Below are positions 24,529 through 32,935 of a DNA stretch of 64,000 nucleotides, piece after piece (the stretch's first letter is position 1; each line of letters starts with the position of its first letter). The translations under genes were made by a program, and so were the position numbers. This DNA is from Noviluteimonas sp052115395 (GTDB lineage Bacteria; Pseudomonadota; Gammaproteobacteria; Xanthomonadales; Xanthomonadaceae), in assembly GCA_052115395.1 (NCBI GenBank), contig JBFRGO010000004.1; one strand, 5' to 3'. The notes beneath the pieces were generated by a model. That model made no database searches and had not been told where the DNA came from. It was given only the letters and a program-made list of their open reading frames with translations.

Positions 24529-25704
24529 ATGCACAAGTTTGCGTTATCGGATCTTGTTAAGTCAGATCTGATTGTTGATGCGCTCTACGAAGGTGGACGC
24601 GCAGGTGGTGCGGGCGATGATCCGCTGCCTAAGCTAGTCGGGGTAAGCACGGGCGGCGGGTTCCGATATCGCGGAAAGCTCGACCGACTAGAACTTGTCG
24701 TATTGACGTCCAACAAAAAAGACCCCGATTGGCCGGATCATCTAGATCGCGAGACGGGTGTGTACACCTACTATGGTGACAACAAGATTCCAGGTCGTGA
24801 TCTTCACGATACGCCTCGATTTGGCAACGCAATACTTCAACGCATATTCGAAGACGCTAATGGCGGAGCCGCGGCGCGCGCCAACGTTCCTCCGGTTCTA
24901 GTATTTACGTCGGGTGGGGAACGACGTGATGTAGTTTTTCTTGGATTGGCCGTCCCGGGAGTCGTCGGGGAAGATCCCTCCGAAGGTCTAGTTGCTGTCT
25001 GGCGGAGTCGCGCTGGGAGCCGTTTTCAGAACTATCGAGCACACTTCACAGTGTTGAAGGCCGCCAGCATCTCTAGAAACTGGATAGCCTCCATTATTGA
25101 AGGAAACGCCGACAACACATTCGCGCCCCCAGTTTGGGAGAACTGGAAGAAGACAGGCCAAATCACGCCGCTCCTCGCGCCACGCACAATCCAGCACCGT
25201 AAAAAGGCTGAGCAGCAGCCGGCGACCGACTTGGATCGCGAGATCGTTGGAGCAATTCACGAGTTCTTTTCGGAGGACCCGTTCGGGTTCGAAAGATGCG
25301 CCGCCCAGATTGCTCGGTTCATGCTACCAAGCATTGCAAGTTTGGATTTGACGCGACGCTCCCGCGACGGTGGCCGAGACGGCATTGGCCAATACCGCAT
25401 CGGCGTCGGTCCGAGTAGCGTGGTGGTCGATTTTGCGCTTGAGGCAAAATGCTACGGTCTGAAGAACCCGGTCGGCGTTCGCGAGATGGCTAGGCTGATA
25501 TCAAGATTGCGCCACCGCCAATTCGGAGTGCTCGTCACGACGAGTTATGTTGACGAACAGGCGTACAAGGAAATCAAAGAGGACGAGCACCCGATCGTTG
25601 TTATCTCGGGTGCAGATATCGCTTCGCTGCTTCGATCCAAAGGACTGGGCACAGCATCAGAGGTACGGAAATGGCTCGAGATCTCTTTTCCGTCAACTCT
25701 TTAG
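24529..25704 (+). CDS. Restriction endonuclease: AspBHI-like N-domain plus Mrr-like catalytic domain (391 aa)
   Basis: The N-terminal half (about 1-190) has KSDLIVDALYEGGRAG, DDPLPKL, GGGFRYRG, DPDWPDHLD and TYYGDNKIPGRDLHDTPR, a pattern I recognise from the SRA-like recognition domain of AspBHI-type enzymes. The C-terminal part has a PD-(D/E)XK site of the Mrr kind: DGGRDG at about 279, then FALEAKCY with Glu-Ala-Lys at about 305-307. AspBHI relatives cut near modified cytosine. An ATG at 24529 fits the family start; a TTG 20 codons earlier would add an unmatched leader. Last gene of the vsr-methylase-endonuclease run. Confidence 0.85.
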   Translation: MHKFALSDLVKSDLIVDALYEGGRAGGAGDDPLPKLVGVSTGGGFRYRGKLDRLELVVLTSNKKDPDWPDHLDRETGVYTYYGDNKIPGRDLHDTPRFGNAILQRIFEDANGGAAARANVPPVLVFTSGGERRDVVFLGLAVPGVVGEDPSEGLVAVWRSRAGSRFQNYRAHFTVLKAASISRNWIASIIEGNADNTFAPPVWENWKKTGQITPLLAPRTIQHRKKAEQQPATDLDREIVGAIHEFFSEDPFGFERCAAQIARFMLPSIASLDLTRRSRDGGRDGIGQYRIGVGPSSVVVDFALEAKCYGLKNPVGVREMARLISRLRHRQFGVLVTTSYVDEQAYKEIKEDEHPIVVISGADIASLLRSKGLGTASEVRKWLEISFPSTL

Positions 25705-25831
25705 ACCCGTGCCGTTCGCGTGAAATGCGCTAACTCTGAACCAGTCAGCCTCCCTCACCCTTCCCAGCCTCAGCCTTGACACCCATTTGGCCATCGTCTC
25801 CCTGAGCAACAAGGATCGGGAGATCACCCCC

Positions 25832-26038
25832 ATGCCCATGGTCCGCAACATGGACGCACAGCTGTTCGAAGCCGTCCTCAAGGTCGCGCGCGAGGAATGC
25901 GAGCACGGGACCTGGGATGAGTTGTCGCCGATCCTGCGAAGAACCTGGGAAGCGTTGCGAGATGAGGGGTCGCCGTCGTGGGAGGTGGTTGAGGGAGAGG
26001 TGCAGGCTTCCTGTCGGGAGTCCGGGTTTTTGCACTGA
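25832..26038 (+). CDS. Small hypothetical protein (68 aa)
   Basis: Short, acidic, mostly helical: LFEAVLKVAREECEHGTWDELSPILRRTWEALRDE. An AAGGATCGGGAG ribosome-site-like stretch precedes ATG 25832. No family recognised. It marks the return to GC-rich host DNA after the island, so the island's right edge lies near 25705-25740. Confidence 0.55.
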   Translation: MPMVRNMDAQLFEAVLKVAREECEHGTWDELSPILRRTWEALRDEGSPSWEVVEGEVQASCRESGFLH

Positions 26039-26100
26039 GGGGTGGTGCTGTCCGTCGCTTCGACGGGTGCTCTCCTTCAACCCCTCTCCGGGGCGTTCGC

Positions 26101-26499
26101 TCAGCGGCCCAACAACTCCCACCACGCCGGCACCGGAATGAACGGCATGTACTCCTTCCACCCCAGCAGGAAGGAGAACGCCACATGGATCGCCGGCGAG
26201 GAAAGGAACGCCAACCCCAGGTACCGCGCGAGTTCACCGCCGCGCAGTTTGAAGACGATCGGCGGCAGCAGCAGCGTCGCCAACGCGGGCACCGTGTAAT
26301 AAATCCACCACGGCAGGCCGATGTTGTTGCCGTATTTCGCGAACGCCATGCCGCCGACGACGACGATGGCCGCGACGGCCAGTACGGTGGCGCGTCGCGG
26401 GTGTTGCGTGCGATGGCGAGTGACGAACCGCAGGATGGCGATGAACGCCACCAGCGAAACCAGCACGAAGATCCAGAAGCGCAACGACGCCGATTGCAT
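26101..26499 (-). CDS. Four-span membrane protein of unknown function (132 aa)
   Basis: Hydrophobic segments: FWIFVLVSLVAFIAILRF, a span about LAVAAIVVVGGMAF, WWIYYTVPALATLLLPPIVF and YLGLAFLSSPAIHVAFSFLL. It ends PAWWELLGR. No signature residues are recognised. It is downstream of nothing on the same strand except the old yellow enzyme gene, which ends 29 bases before this gene's start, so it could be cotranscribed with it. Confidence 0.75.
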   Translation of the reverse strand: MQSASLRFWIFVLVSLVAFIAILRFVTRHRTQHPRRATVLAVAAIVVVGGMAFAKYGNNIGLPWWIYYTVPALATLLLPPIVFKLRGGELARYLGLAFLSSPAIHVAFSFLLGWKEYMPFIPVPAWWELLGR

Positions 26500-26528
26500 C
26501 GGTCTTCCCCCGAGAACGATGCCTCAGT

Positions 26529-27674
26529 CTATCGGTCGTCCTTCCATCGCGCCGGTGGGTCGAAGGGCCCCTGCGGGAAGATGCCGCGGTGGTGGTGCGG
26601 TTCGCTGCGCAGGTATTGCTTCGGCGGGCGCACGGTTGCGCCGAGTCTCGCCGCCGCATGCCACGGCCAGCGCGGGTCGTAGAGGATCGCGCGGGCCAGC
26701 GCCACGATGTCGGCGTCGCCGTTGGCGACGATCGCTTCGGCGTGTTCGGGTTCGGTGATCAGGCCGACGGCGACGACGGGGATGTTCACCGCTTGCTTCA
26801 CTGCGCGCGCCAGCGGTACCTGGTAGCCGGGCACGGGGTGGATGTGCGCCTGCGCCGACACGCCGCCGCTGCTCACATGGATCGCGTCGCAACCGCGGGC
26901 TTCCAGCGCTTTCGCGAACGCGATCGTCTGCGCGACATCCCATCCGCCGTCCACCCAGTCGCTGCCGGACACGCGCACGGTGACGGCGCGATCGCTGGGG
27001 AATGCGGCACGCACGGCGTCGAACACTTCGAGCGGGAAGCGCATGCGGTTTTCGAGGCTGCCGCCGTATTCGTCGGTGCGCGTGTTGCTCAGCGGCGAGA
27101 GGAATTGATGCAGCAGGTAGCCGTGCGCGGCGTGGATCTGCGCGGCGTCGATGCCCAAGCGTGCGGCGCGTTGTGCGGCGATGGCGAAGGCTTCGCGCAC
27201 TTTGCGCATGCCTTCGGCGTCGAGTGCGGTCGGCGCATGGTCCTTTGCGTAATGCGGCTGCGCGCTCGGCGCGACGGTCTGCCAGCCATGCGCGTCGTCG
27301 GGCGGAAGTTGGTGTCCGCCGGCCCACGGGGTTTCGCAGCTCGCCTTGCGGCCCGCATGAGCAAGCTGGATCGCGATCGGCATGTCGGACCACGCGCGCA
27401 CGCGTTGCAACACGTCGCGCAGCGCGCTCTCGGTCGCGTCGTCCCACAGGCCGAGGTCGGCCCAGGTGATGCGGCCTTCGGGCAGCACGGCGGTCGCTTC
27501 GATCGTCAGCAGGCCCGCGCCCGAAAGCGCCAGGTGCCCCAGGTGGGTCGCGTGCCAGTCGTTCGCGCGTCCATCGTCGTCGCACGAGTACTGGCACATC
27601 GGTGCGATCACGATGCGGTTGTCGAGCGCGATGTTGCGCACGTGCAGGGGTTCGAACAGTTTCGGCTTGGCCAT
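26529..27674 (-). CDS. NADH:flavin oxidoreductase, old yellow enzyme of the YqjM/XenA class (381 aa)
   Basis: FMN-dependent ene-reductase of the cytoplasm. Visible marks: IAPMCQYS with the class-defining Cys near residue 26, THLGHLALSGAGLLTIEATAV, HAGRKAS, the substrate-binding pair in IHAAHGYLLHQFLSP, NTRTDEYGGSLENRMRF, VRVSGSDW and VVAVGLI. Length fits XenA-like enzymes. They reduce alpha,beta-unsaturated carbonyls and nitro compounds, often in electrophile stress defence. Start ATG 27674 (MAKPKLFEPL) fits the family. A 9-base direct repeat GTGTTCCAT lies twice (27728, 27750) in the upstream region. Confidence 0.93.
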   Translation of the reverse strand: MAKPKLFEPLHVRNIALDNRIVIAPMCQYSCDDDGRANDWHATHLGHLALSGAGLLTIEATAVLPEGRITWADLGLWDDATESALRDVLQRVRAWSDMPIAIQLAHAGRKASCETPWAGGHQLPPDDAHGWQTVAPSAQPHYAKDHAPTALDAEGMRKVREAFAIAAQRAARLGIDAAQIHAAHGYLLHQFLSPLSNTRTDEYGGSLENRMRFPLEVFDAVRAAFPSDRAVTVRVSGSDWVDGGWDVAQTIAFAKALEARGCDAIHVSSGGVSAQAHIHPVPGYQVPLARAVKQAVNIPVVAVGLITEPEHAEAIVANGDADIVALARAILYDPRWPWHAAARLGATVRPPKQYLRSEPHHHRGIFPQGPFDPPARWKDDR

Positions 27675-27852
27675 CTCGTCGTCCTTGGAATCGCGTTGCG
27701 CATGTTGGCGCGTGCGGTGGGCGCGCGGTGTTCCATCGTCGCATTCACCGTGTTCCATGTGCGTTGCCGAACGGCTGAGTTGGCGCGTGGCGTCGAACCG
27801 GCGGCGCGACCGCAGGCATCCACCCGATGCCGAGCATCGCGGAGGCCGGATC

Positions 27853-28005
27853 ATGAACACACCACGCCAACTCGCCTTCGGGCTGTTCGCGCAGTCGCTG
27901 GCCATCGGCGTGACCTCGGCCGCTGCGTTCTCGCCGGGCGTCACCCGTTTTGCGTACGGCACGTATGAGGGAACGGCCGCCGTCGCGAACGTGCCTGCGC
28001 CGTGA
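27853..28005 (+). CDS. Small putative exported protein (50 aa)
   Basis: ATG 27853 has a good GGAGG ribosome site seven bases upstream. The product MNTPRQLAFGLFAQSLAIGV continues into a small hydrophobic, Ala-rich segment and a short tail FAYGTYEGTAAVANVPAP. It looks like a signal peptide or single membrane span. No family known; the small size keeps confidence low. Confidence 0.45.
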   Translation: MNTPRQLAFGLFAQSLAIGVTSAAAFSPGVTRFAYGTYEGTAAVANVPAP

Positions 28006-28068
28006 TCGCGCGCGTGCGCATTCATCGCATTCGCCTGTCCTGTGCCGAGCGGTGGCATGCGTTGACCT

Positions 28069-28087
28069 GTGTACACCAAGTGCACAC
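28069..28087. promoter_or_regulatory. Imperfect palindrome just upstream of the phosphatase gene
   Basis: GTGTACAC, spacer CAA, GTGCACAC: a 19-base dyad with one mismatched pair, placed directly before the GGAGGA ribosome site at 28088. TTGACC, resembling a -35 box, lies at 28062-28067. Possible repressor site. Confidence 0.4.
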
Positions 28088-28101
28088 GGAGGAACGTGCG
28101 C

Positions 28102-29625
28102 ATGAAATCCGGGGCATGGGGGGCGCTGGTCGCCGTGTTGTTCGTCGCGGCGACGGAGGCGAAGGGTGCGGAAAACACGCTGCAATTCGCGGAAGACACG
28201 GCCGTTTCGCGCGTGCTTGCGGGGACGTCGCCTTCGCAGGTCTGCCGTTCGAACGCGCGCTGGATCCGAATCGGCTTTCAGTCGCTGGTGTTGAAGGGCG
28301 ACGATTCGCTCAAGCTCAGCGGCACGCAGGGTGGGGCCATCGAATTCACCGCGGGAGAGAAGTGGACGGGCCGCAGCTTCTACACGCGCGCGCTGCGCGG
28401 GAGTTGCGTTTCGATCACGACGGACTTCTCCGATCCCGGCAGTCGCTATGTGCTGAGCGGTTACCAGGCAGGCATGGTGTCGCTCGCGTCGACGACGTCC
28501 GTGGTCACAGCCGCCGGCGACATCTGCAGCGCGACCGCGCCCGCCAATTGCGGCCGAACGGCGGATCTGGTCGTCGGCATCAATCCGGTCGTGGCGCTGA
28601 CGCTCGGCGACAACGCGTACAACAACGGCTCGCTCGACGACTACAACACGCGCTACGACCCCAATTGGGGCCGCTTCAAGGCGATCACGCAACCGGTGCC
28701 CGGCAACCACGAGTACACCACCTCGACGGCCTCGGGTTACTACGACTACTTCAATGGCGTCGGCAATCAAACGGGCCCGGCGGGCGACCGCAGCAAGGGC
28801 TACTACAGCTTCGACGTCGGCGATTGGCATTTCATCGCCTTGAACAGCAAGACCGGCAACACGGTGTCGGCGGCGCAGCTGACGTGGCTGGACGCGGACC
28901 TGCGCGCGAACACAAAACCCTGCACGGCCGCGTACTGGCACCACGTGTTCATCAGCCGCGGCAACTACAGCGGCTACGCGACGATGAAGCCGTTCTTCGA
29001 TCGGTTGTATGCATCGCGCGCGGACTTGGCGCTGGTCGGACACGATCACAATTACCAGCGCTGGACGCCCATGGACGGCAGCCAGGTGCCGCGGGCCGAC
29101 GGCGTGCGCGAACTCGTCGTCGGCACGGGCGGGGGCTCGATGTATGCGGTCAATGGAACTTCGCCGATGCTCGAGCGCAAGCAGAGCGGCACGTACGGCA
29201 TCCTCAAGCTGACCTTGACCGCATCGGATTGGCTCGCCGAGTTCGTCCCCATCGCAGGAAAGACGTTCACCGACAGCATCGGCGGCACCTGTCATCGCGC
29301 CAGCGGCACGATCGGCGATTTCCTGTTGCAGTCCTCGCCGTCGATCGCCGTCACGCGCGGCAGTACGGGCGGGAAGATCATCACCCTCGGCAGCTACGGG
29401 GACTTCCACGCGCCGGTGGATCTGTCGGTCACGGGCTTGCCCACCGGCGTGACGGCGACGTGGTCGATCGACCCGCTCACGTCCCCGGCGGATGGCGACG
29501 GCACGTCGAGGCTGGCACTGCGCGTGTCCAGTTCACAGGCTTCGGTGGGCACGTATCCCCTCGTCGTGCGCGGAGAATCCAACGGTGTTGTGCGCCAGGT
29601 GGGCTTCAACCTGATCGTGAAGTAA
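28102..29625 (+). CDS. Secreted metallophosphoesterase, acid phosphatase-like (507 aa)
   Basis: Signal peptide MKSGAWGALVAVLFVAATEA, then a calcineurin-like metallophosphoesterase core: AAGDIC, LGDNAYNNGSLDDY, PVPGNHEY, TAAYWHHVFIS and GHDHNYQRW, giving the two-metal site. Relatives are purple acid phosphatase-like esterases. The first 120 residues form a separate beta domain (WIRIGFQSLVLKGDD). The C-terminal 90 residues look like an immunoglobulin-type beta domain (DLSVTGLPTGVTATWSIDP). Start at ATG 28102 has GGAGGA nine bases upstream. Confidence 0.9.
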   Translation: MKSGAWGALVAVLFVAATEAKGAENTLQFAEDTAVSRVLAGTSPSQVCRSNARWIRIGFQSLVLKGDDSLKLSGTQGGAIEFTAGEKWTGRSFYTRALRGSCVSITTDFSDPGSRYVLSGYQAGMVSLASTTSVVTAAGDICSATAPANCGRTADLVVGINPVVALTLGDNAYNNGSLDDYNTRYDPNWGRFKAITQPVPGNHEYTTSTASGYYDYFNGVGNQTGPAGDRSKGYYSFDVGDWHFIALNSKTGNTVSAAQLTWLDADLRANTKPCTAAYWHHVFISRGNYSGYATMKPFFDRLYASRADLALVGHDHNYQRWTPMDGSQVPRADGVRELVVGTGGGSMYAVNGTSPMLERKQSGTYGILKLTLTASDWLAEFVPIAGKTFTDSIGGTCHRASGTIGDFLLQSSPSIAVTRGSTGGKIITLGSYGDFHAPVDLSVTGLPTGVTATWSIDPLTSPADGDGTSRLALRVSSSQASVGTYPLVVRGESNGVVRQVGFNLIVK

Positions 29626-29713
29626 ACGGCGCCCTCAGGATTCGCGTGCGTTGCACGCGGCATGCGGGAGGGTCGGCGGGACGCCGGCCGGGCGGGCCAA
29701 AGGATCTGGCTTG

Positions 29714-30943
29714 ATGAATGCACCTTTGTTCCAGTTGCGTGCTTGGCAATGGTCGCGCACCTGCGTGCATGCCGCGACGCTGTTGCTGCTCGCGTTGGCG
29801 CTGGATGCGGATGACTACGGCCGCTATGTGACCGCCGTGGCGATCGCTGCGTGCTTGGCGCCCTTGTTGGTCAGCGGGCCCGCGGTCGTCTATCAATACA
29901 GCCACCGCGCCTTCGGCTGCACCCGCGAACAGATCGCTACGCTGTGGACGCGGACACTCATCGTCATCGGTTTGCCGTGCGCGCTCCTGGTAATGGGTGC
30001 GATGGTGCTGATCGCGAACGATGGCAACCGATGGGCGCTGTGGTTCGCGGTGGGCATGGCCGAGATCGTGATGATGGGCTTCGCCGAAATGCGCGCGAGC
30101 TTCGAACACGCCCAAGGCCGCGAATCGCGCAGGCTGCTCTGGCAGGCGGCGCCGCACGCGCTGCGGCTGTTGGCGGTGCTCGCGATCCTCGGTTGGAGCG
30201 TCGTGCTCACACTGGATACGTGGGTGGCGATCGCGCTGGCGATGTCCACGCTGGTCGCATGCGGCGCGTGGGTCGTGCCGCGCAAGGATGCGCCGCGCTC
30301 CTGGGATGCGGTGCGGCGCCTGGTGCGCGTCGGGTTCCGCTTCGGCGAAGGCGGCATGGCCGACCGCATGTTCGCGCACGGCGACAAGCCGATCGTGATG
30401 CGGCTCATCGATCCGGCCACCTCGGGCGCACTCTTCCTCGCGCAGCGCGTCGTCGAATTGGTGAGCTTCCCGCTGCAGGCGTCGATCGCGAGCGCGTTGC
30501 CGGGCTTGCTGCATGCCGCGCCGGCCGAGCGCCGCGCCTATTGGCGGCGCGCGCTGTGGTGGCCTGCGGCCTATGCGGTGCTGGCGGGTGCTGCACTGTT
30601 CGCGCTGTCCGCGCTGGTGCAAGAGTTCCTGCCGCAGTTCGAACTGGCGGCGGACGTGCTGCTCTGGTTGTGCTGGTTGCCGCTGCTCGATTTCGCCCGC
30701 GGCATGCTCGGCAATGCCGCGATCCTCGCCGGGCGCGGGGATGCATTCACGCATGGGTTGTGGTTGGGCGCGGCGCTGCGTGTCGGCGCGGCCATCCTGC
30801 TCGTTACGCCCTTCGGTTGGCAGGGCGCGGTCGCGGGATTTGTGATTGCCGAAGTGGCCACGCTTCTCTATCTGATCGTTTCGGCCAGGCGTGCGGTGAT
30901 CGTCGCGCGGAGAAGTTCGCAGGGCGTCGCCGCCGATTCATGA
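29714..30943 (+). CDS. Polysaccharide flippase-like membrane protein (409 aa)
   Basis: About twelve hydrophobic segments in the spacing of Wzx/MOP-family exporters, with a cytoplasmic basic loop (RKDAPRSWDAVRRLVRVGFRFGEGGMADRMF) and then a helix pair starting about GHPATSGALFLAQRVVEL-like sequence (PATSGALFLAQR). These move lipid-linked sugars across the inner membrane; the substrate is unknown. ATG 29714 is preceded by AAAGGA. No glycosyltransferase is adjacent; the nearest cluster lies over 20 kb to the left. Confidence 0.75.
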   Translation: MNAPLFQLRAWQWSRTCVHAATLLLLALALDADDYGRYVTAVAIAACLAPLLVSGPAVVYQYSHRAFGCTREQIATLWTRTLIVIGLPCALLVMGAMVLIANDGNRWALWFAVGMAEIVMMGFAEMRASFEHAQGRESRRLLWQAAPHALRLLAVLAILGWSVVLTLDTWVAIALAMSTLVACGAWVVPRKDAPRSWDAVRRLVRVGFRFGEGGMADRMFAHGDKPIVMRLIDPATSGALFLAQRVVELVSFPLQASIASALPGLLHAAPAERRAYWRRALWWPAAYAVLAGAALFALSALVQEFLPQFELAADVLLWLCWLPLLDFARGMLGNAAILAGRGDAFTHGLWLGAALRVGAAILLVTPFGWQGAVAGFVIAEVATLLYLIVSARRAVIVARRSSQGVAADS

Positions 30944-31033
30944 GGGAGTCCGAACCGCAAGCCAACGGCCGTGGTCGAACGGCGGCCTGTCCGATACCCC
31001 GTGCGCGTTTGTCAGTCACGGAGGTAATCCCCA

Positions 31034-31315
31034 ATGCCCAAGTTCGTGATCGAACGAGAAGTCCCCGGCGCATCGAAGTTGACCGAACAGGAATTGCAGA
31101 GCCTGGCGCGTCGCTCGGTCGGCGTGCTGCGCCAGCTCGGGCCCGAAATCCAGTGGGTGCAGAGTTACGTCACCGGCGACGCCCTGTATTGCGTGTACGT
31201 CGCGCCCGACGAGGAGATGGTGCGCGAGCACGGCCGCCTCGGGAGTTTCCCGGTCACCCGCGTCACCCAGGTCGCGACGATCATCGATCCGACCACGGCG
31301 GAACACCGCGAGTAG
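31034..31315 (+). CDS. DUF4242 small protein (93 aa)
   Basis: Begins KFVIEREVPGASKLTEQEL and continues with IQWVQSYVTGDALYCVYVAPDEEMVREHG, the ferredoxin-like fold of DUF4242 (SCO4226-type, a structure reported to bind nickel). Full length for the family and free-standing, with a GGAGGTAA ribosome site. The next gene starts six bases after the stop, so the two are an operon. Confidence 0.88.
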   Translation: MPKFVIEREVPGASKLTEQELQSLARRSVGVLRQLGPEIQWVQSYVTGDALYCVYVAPDEEMVREHGRLGSFPVTRVTQVATIIDPTTAEHRE

Positions 31316-31321
31316 CGAGCC

Positions 31322-31906
31322 ATGTTCAACGAGATGGCGTGGTCGTTCATCGTGCAGACGCTGAGCGGCGTTCTCGCCGTGTTCGTCGGTATCTGGCTGG
31401 CGCTGATCTTCGAGCGCAGGCGCAAGGCGGAAGACACGGTCGAACGCGACTCCCTGCAGGCCGCCGAATACGAGCGCGTCATCGATTCCATCCTCGGCTC
31501 GGTGGTGAAGAACACCGCCGAGGCCAAGCGCATCCTGCGCCTGGTCGGCAGCACGCATTGCCCGCGCCTGTTGCATGCCGACCTGGAAACCGCGGTGTGG
31601 TATGCCAGCCACGGCCACTTCACTTCGCTGTGCCGCAACGTCGACCAGCGGGTGATCCTCAGCCAGTTCTTCGACGACGTGCGGCGCCTGTCGGCCTTCG
31701 TGGATTTCCGCAGCGACCTGCAGGCGCAGATGACCACGCAGGGCCGGCGCGCGGATGACGCCGAGGTCTTCGAACTGGCGAAGGAAGTCGACCAGCACCT
31801 GGCGGCGCTGGCCGAAGACCTGCGCTTCACCGGGGTCATGGTGATCACCGACCACGGCAAGCCGGTGCACAAACGGCTGATGGGCATCGGGCACGAAACG
31901 GTCTGA
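31322..31906 (+). CDS. Single-span membrane protein of unknown function (194 aa)
   Basis: An N-terminal membrane span, SFIVQTLSGVLAVFVGIWLALIF, is followed by a basic stop (ERRRKAE) and a cytosolic helical domain of about 165 residues with no recognised motif. Cys/His-rich positions (STHCPRLLHAD, HGHFTSLCRN) are visible but do not form a standard metal site. Coupled to the DUF4242 gene and 14 bases before ltaE, so probably one operon of three. Confidence 0.75.
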   Translation: MFNEMAWSFIVQTLSGVLAVFVGIWLALIFERRRKAEDTVERDSLQAAEYERVIDSILGSVVKNTAEAKRILRLVGSTHCPRLLHADLETAVWYASHGHFTSLCRNVDQRVILSQFFDDVRRLSAFVDFRSDLQAQMTTQGRRADDAEVFELAKEVDQHLAALAEDLRFTGVMVITDHGKPVHKRLMGIGHETV

Positions 31907-31920
31907 AGTAAGCTGCGCCG

Positions 31921-32934
31921 ATGAACTCCATCGACCTGCGCTCCGACACCGTTACCACCCCCACCCCCGCCATGCGCGAGGCCATGCTGCGCGCGCCCGT
32001 CGGCGACGACGTCTATGGCGAAGATCCCACCGTCAACGCGCTGCAGGAGCGGCTCGCGGTCGACCTGGGGTTCGAAGCCGGGATGTTCGCGCCCAGCGGC
32101 ACGCAGGCCAACCTGCTGGCCTTGCTCGCGCACTGCCAGCGCGGCGACGAATACATCGTCGGCATGGACGCGCACACTTACAAGTTCGAAGGCGGCGGCG
32201 CGGCGGTGTTCGGTTCGATCCAGCCGCAGCCGATCGTGCAGGGCGAAGACGGCACGCTGCCGCTCGATACTGTCGAGAACGCGATCAAGCCGGTCGATCC
32301 GCATTTCGCACGCACGAAGATCCTGTGCCTCGAAAACACCTGGCATGGCCGCGTGCTGCCGCGCGCGTATCTCGCGCAGGCCCGTGCGCTGTGCGATCGC
32401 CGCGGGCTGAAGCTGCATCTGGATGGCGCGCGCCTGTATAACGCCGCGGTCGCCGACGGTGTCGCGCCGCGCGAGATTGCGAAGCACTTCGACAGCGTGT
32501 CGGTGTGTCTGTCCAAAGGCCTCGGCGCGCCCGTGGGCTCGGTGCTCGTCGGCTCGCGCGCGTTGATCGACGATGCGAAGCGCTGGCGCAAAGTCGCCGG
32601 CGGCGGTTGGCGCCAGGCAGGAATGCTCGCCGCCGCGTGCCTGCACGCGCTCGACCACCACGTCGACCGCCTCGCCGACGATCATCGTCGCGCGAAGACA
32701 CTCGCCGATGGATTGCAGGGCGCGAAGCACGTCGCCGTTGCCGGACAACACACCAACATGGTGTTCATCGATGTGCCGAAGGACAAGCTCGATGCGTTCC
32801 GCAAGCACATGGACCAGGCCGGCATCCGCATGTCGATCGGCTATCTACCGCGCGTTCGAATGGTGACGCATCTGGATATCGACGACGACGGCATTGCGCG
32901 CGCGATTGCGGCGTTCCGCTCTTTCGACGGCTGA
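31921..32934 (+). CDS. ltaE: Low-specificity L-threonine aldolase
   Basis: PLP enzyme splitting threonine and allo-threonine to glycine and acetaldehyde. Signature parts: DLRSDTVTTPTPAMREAM at the start, GDDVYGEDPTVNALQE, APSGTQANLLALL, CLENTWHGRVLP, LDGARLYNAAVA, and the PLP lysine in SVCLSKGLGAPVGSVLVGS (near residue 198). Full length for the family. Cytoplasmic. The stop lies 1 base from the stop of the opposing glycosylase gene. Confidence 0.96.
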   Translation: MNSIDLRSDTVTTPTPAMREAMLRAPVGDDVYGEDPTVNALQERLAVDLGFEAGMFAPSGTQANLLALLAHCQRGDEYIVGMDAHTYKFEGGGAAVFGSIQPQPIVQGEDGTLPLDTVENAIKPVDPHFARTKILCLENTWHGRVLPRAYLAQARALCDRRGLKLHLDGARLYNAAVADGVAPREIAKHFDSVSVCLSKGLGAPVGSVLVGSRALIDDAKRWRKVAGGGWRQAGMLAAACLHALDHHVDRLADDHRRAKTLADGLQGAKHVAVAGQHTNMVFIDVPKDKLDAFRKHMDQAGIRMSIGYLPRVRMVTHLDIDDDGIARAIAAFRSFDG

Positions 32935-32935
32935 C

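Noticed and set aside
17257..25704. Prophage or integrative element
   Set aside because: No integrase, transposase, structural phage genes or flanking direct repeats could be seen; only base composition and defence genes suggest transfer.
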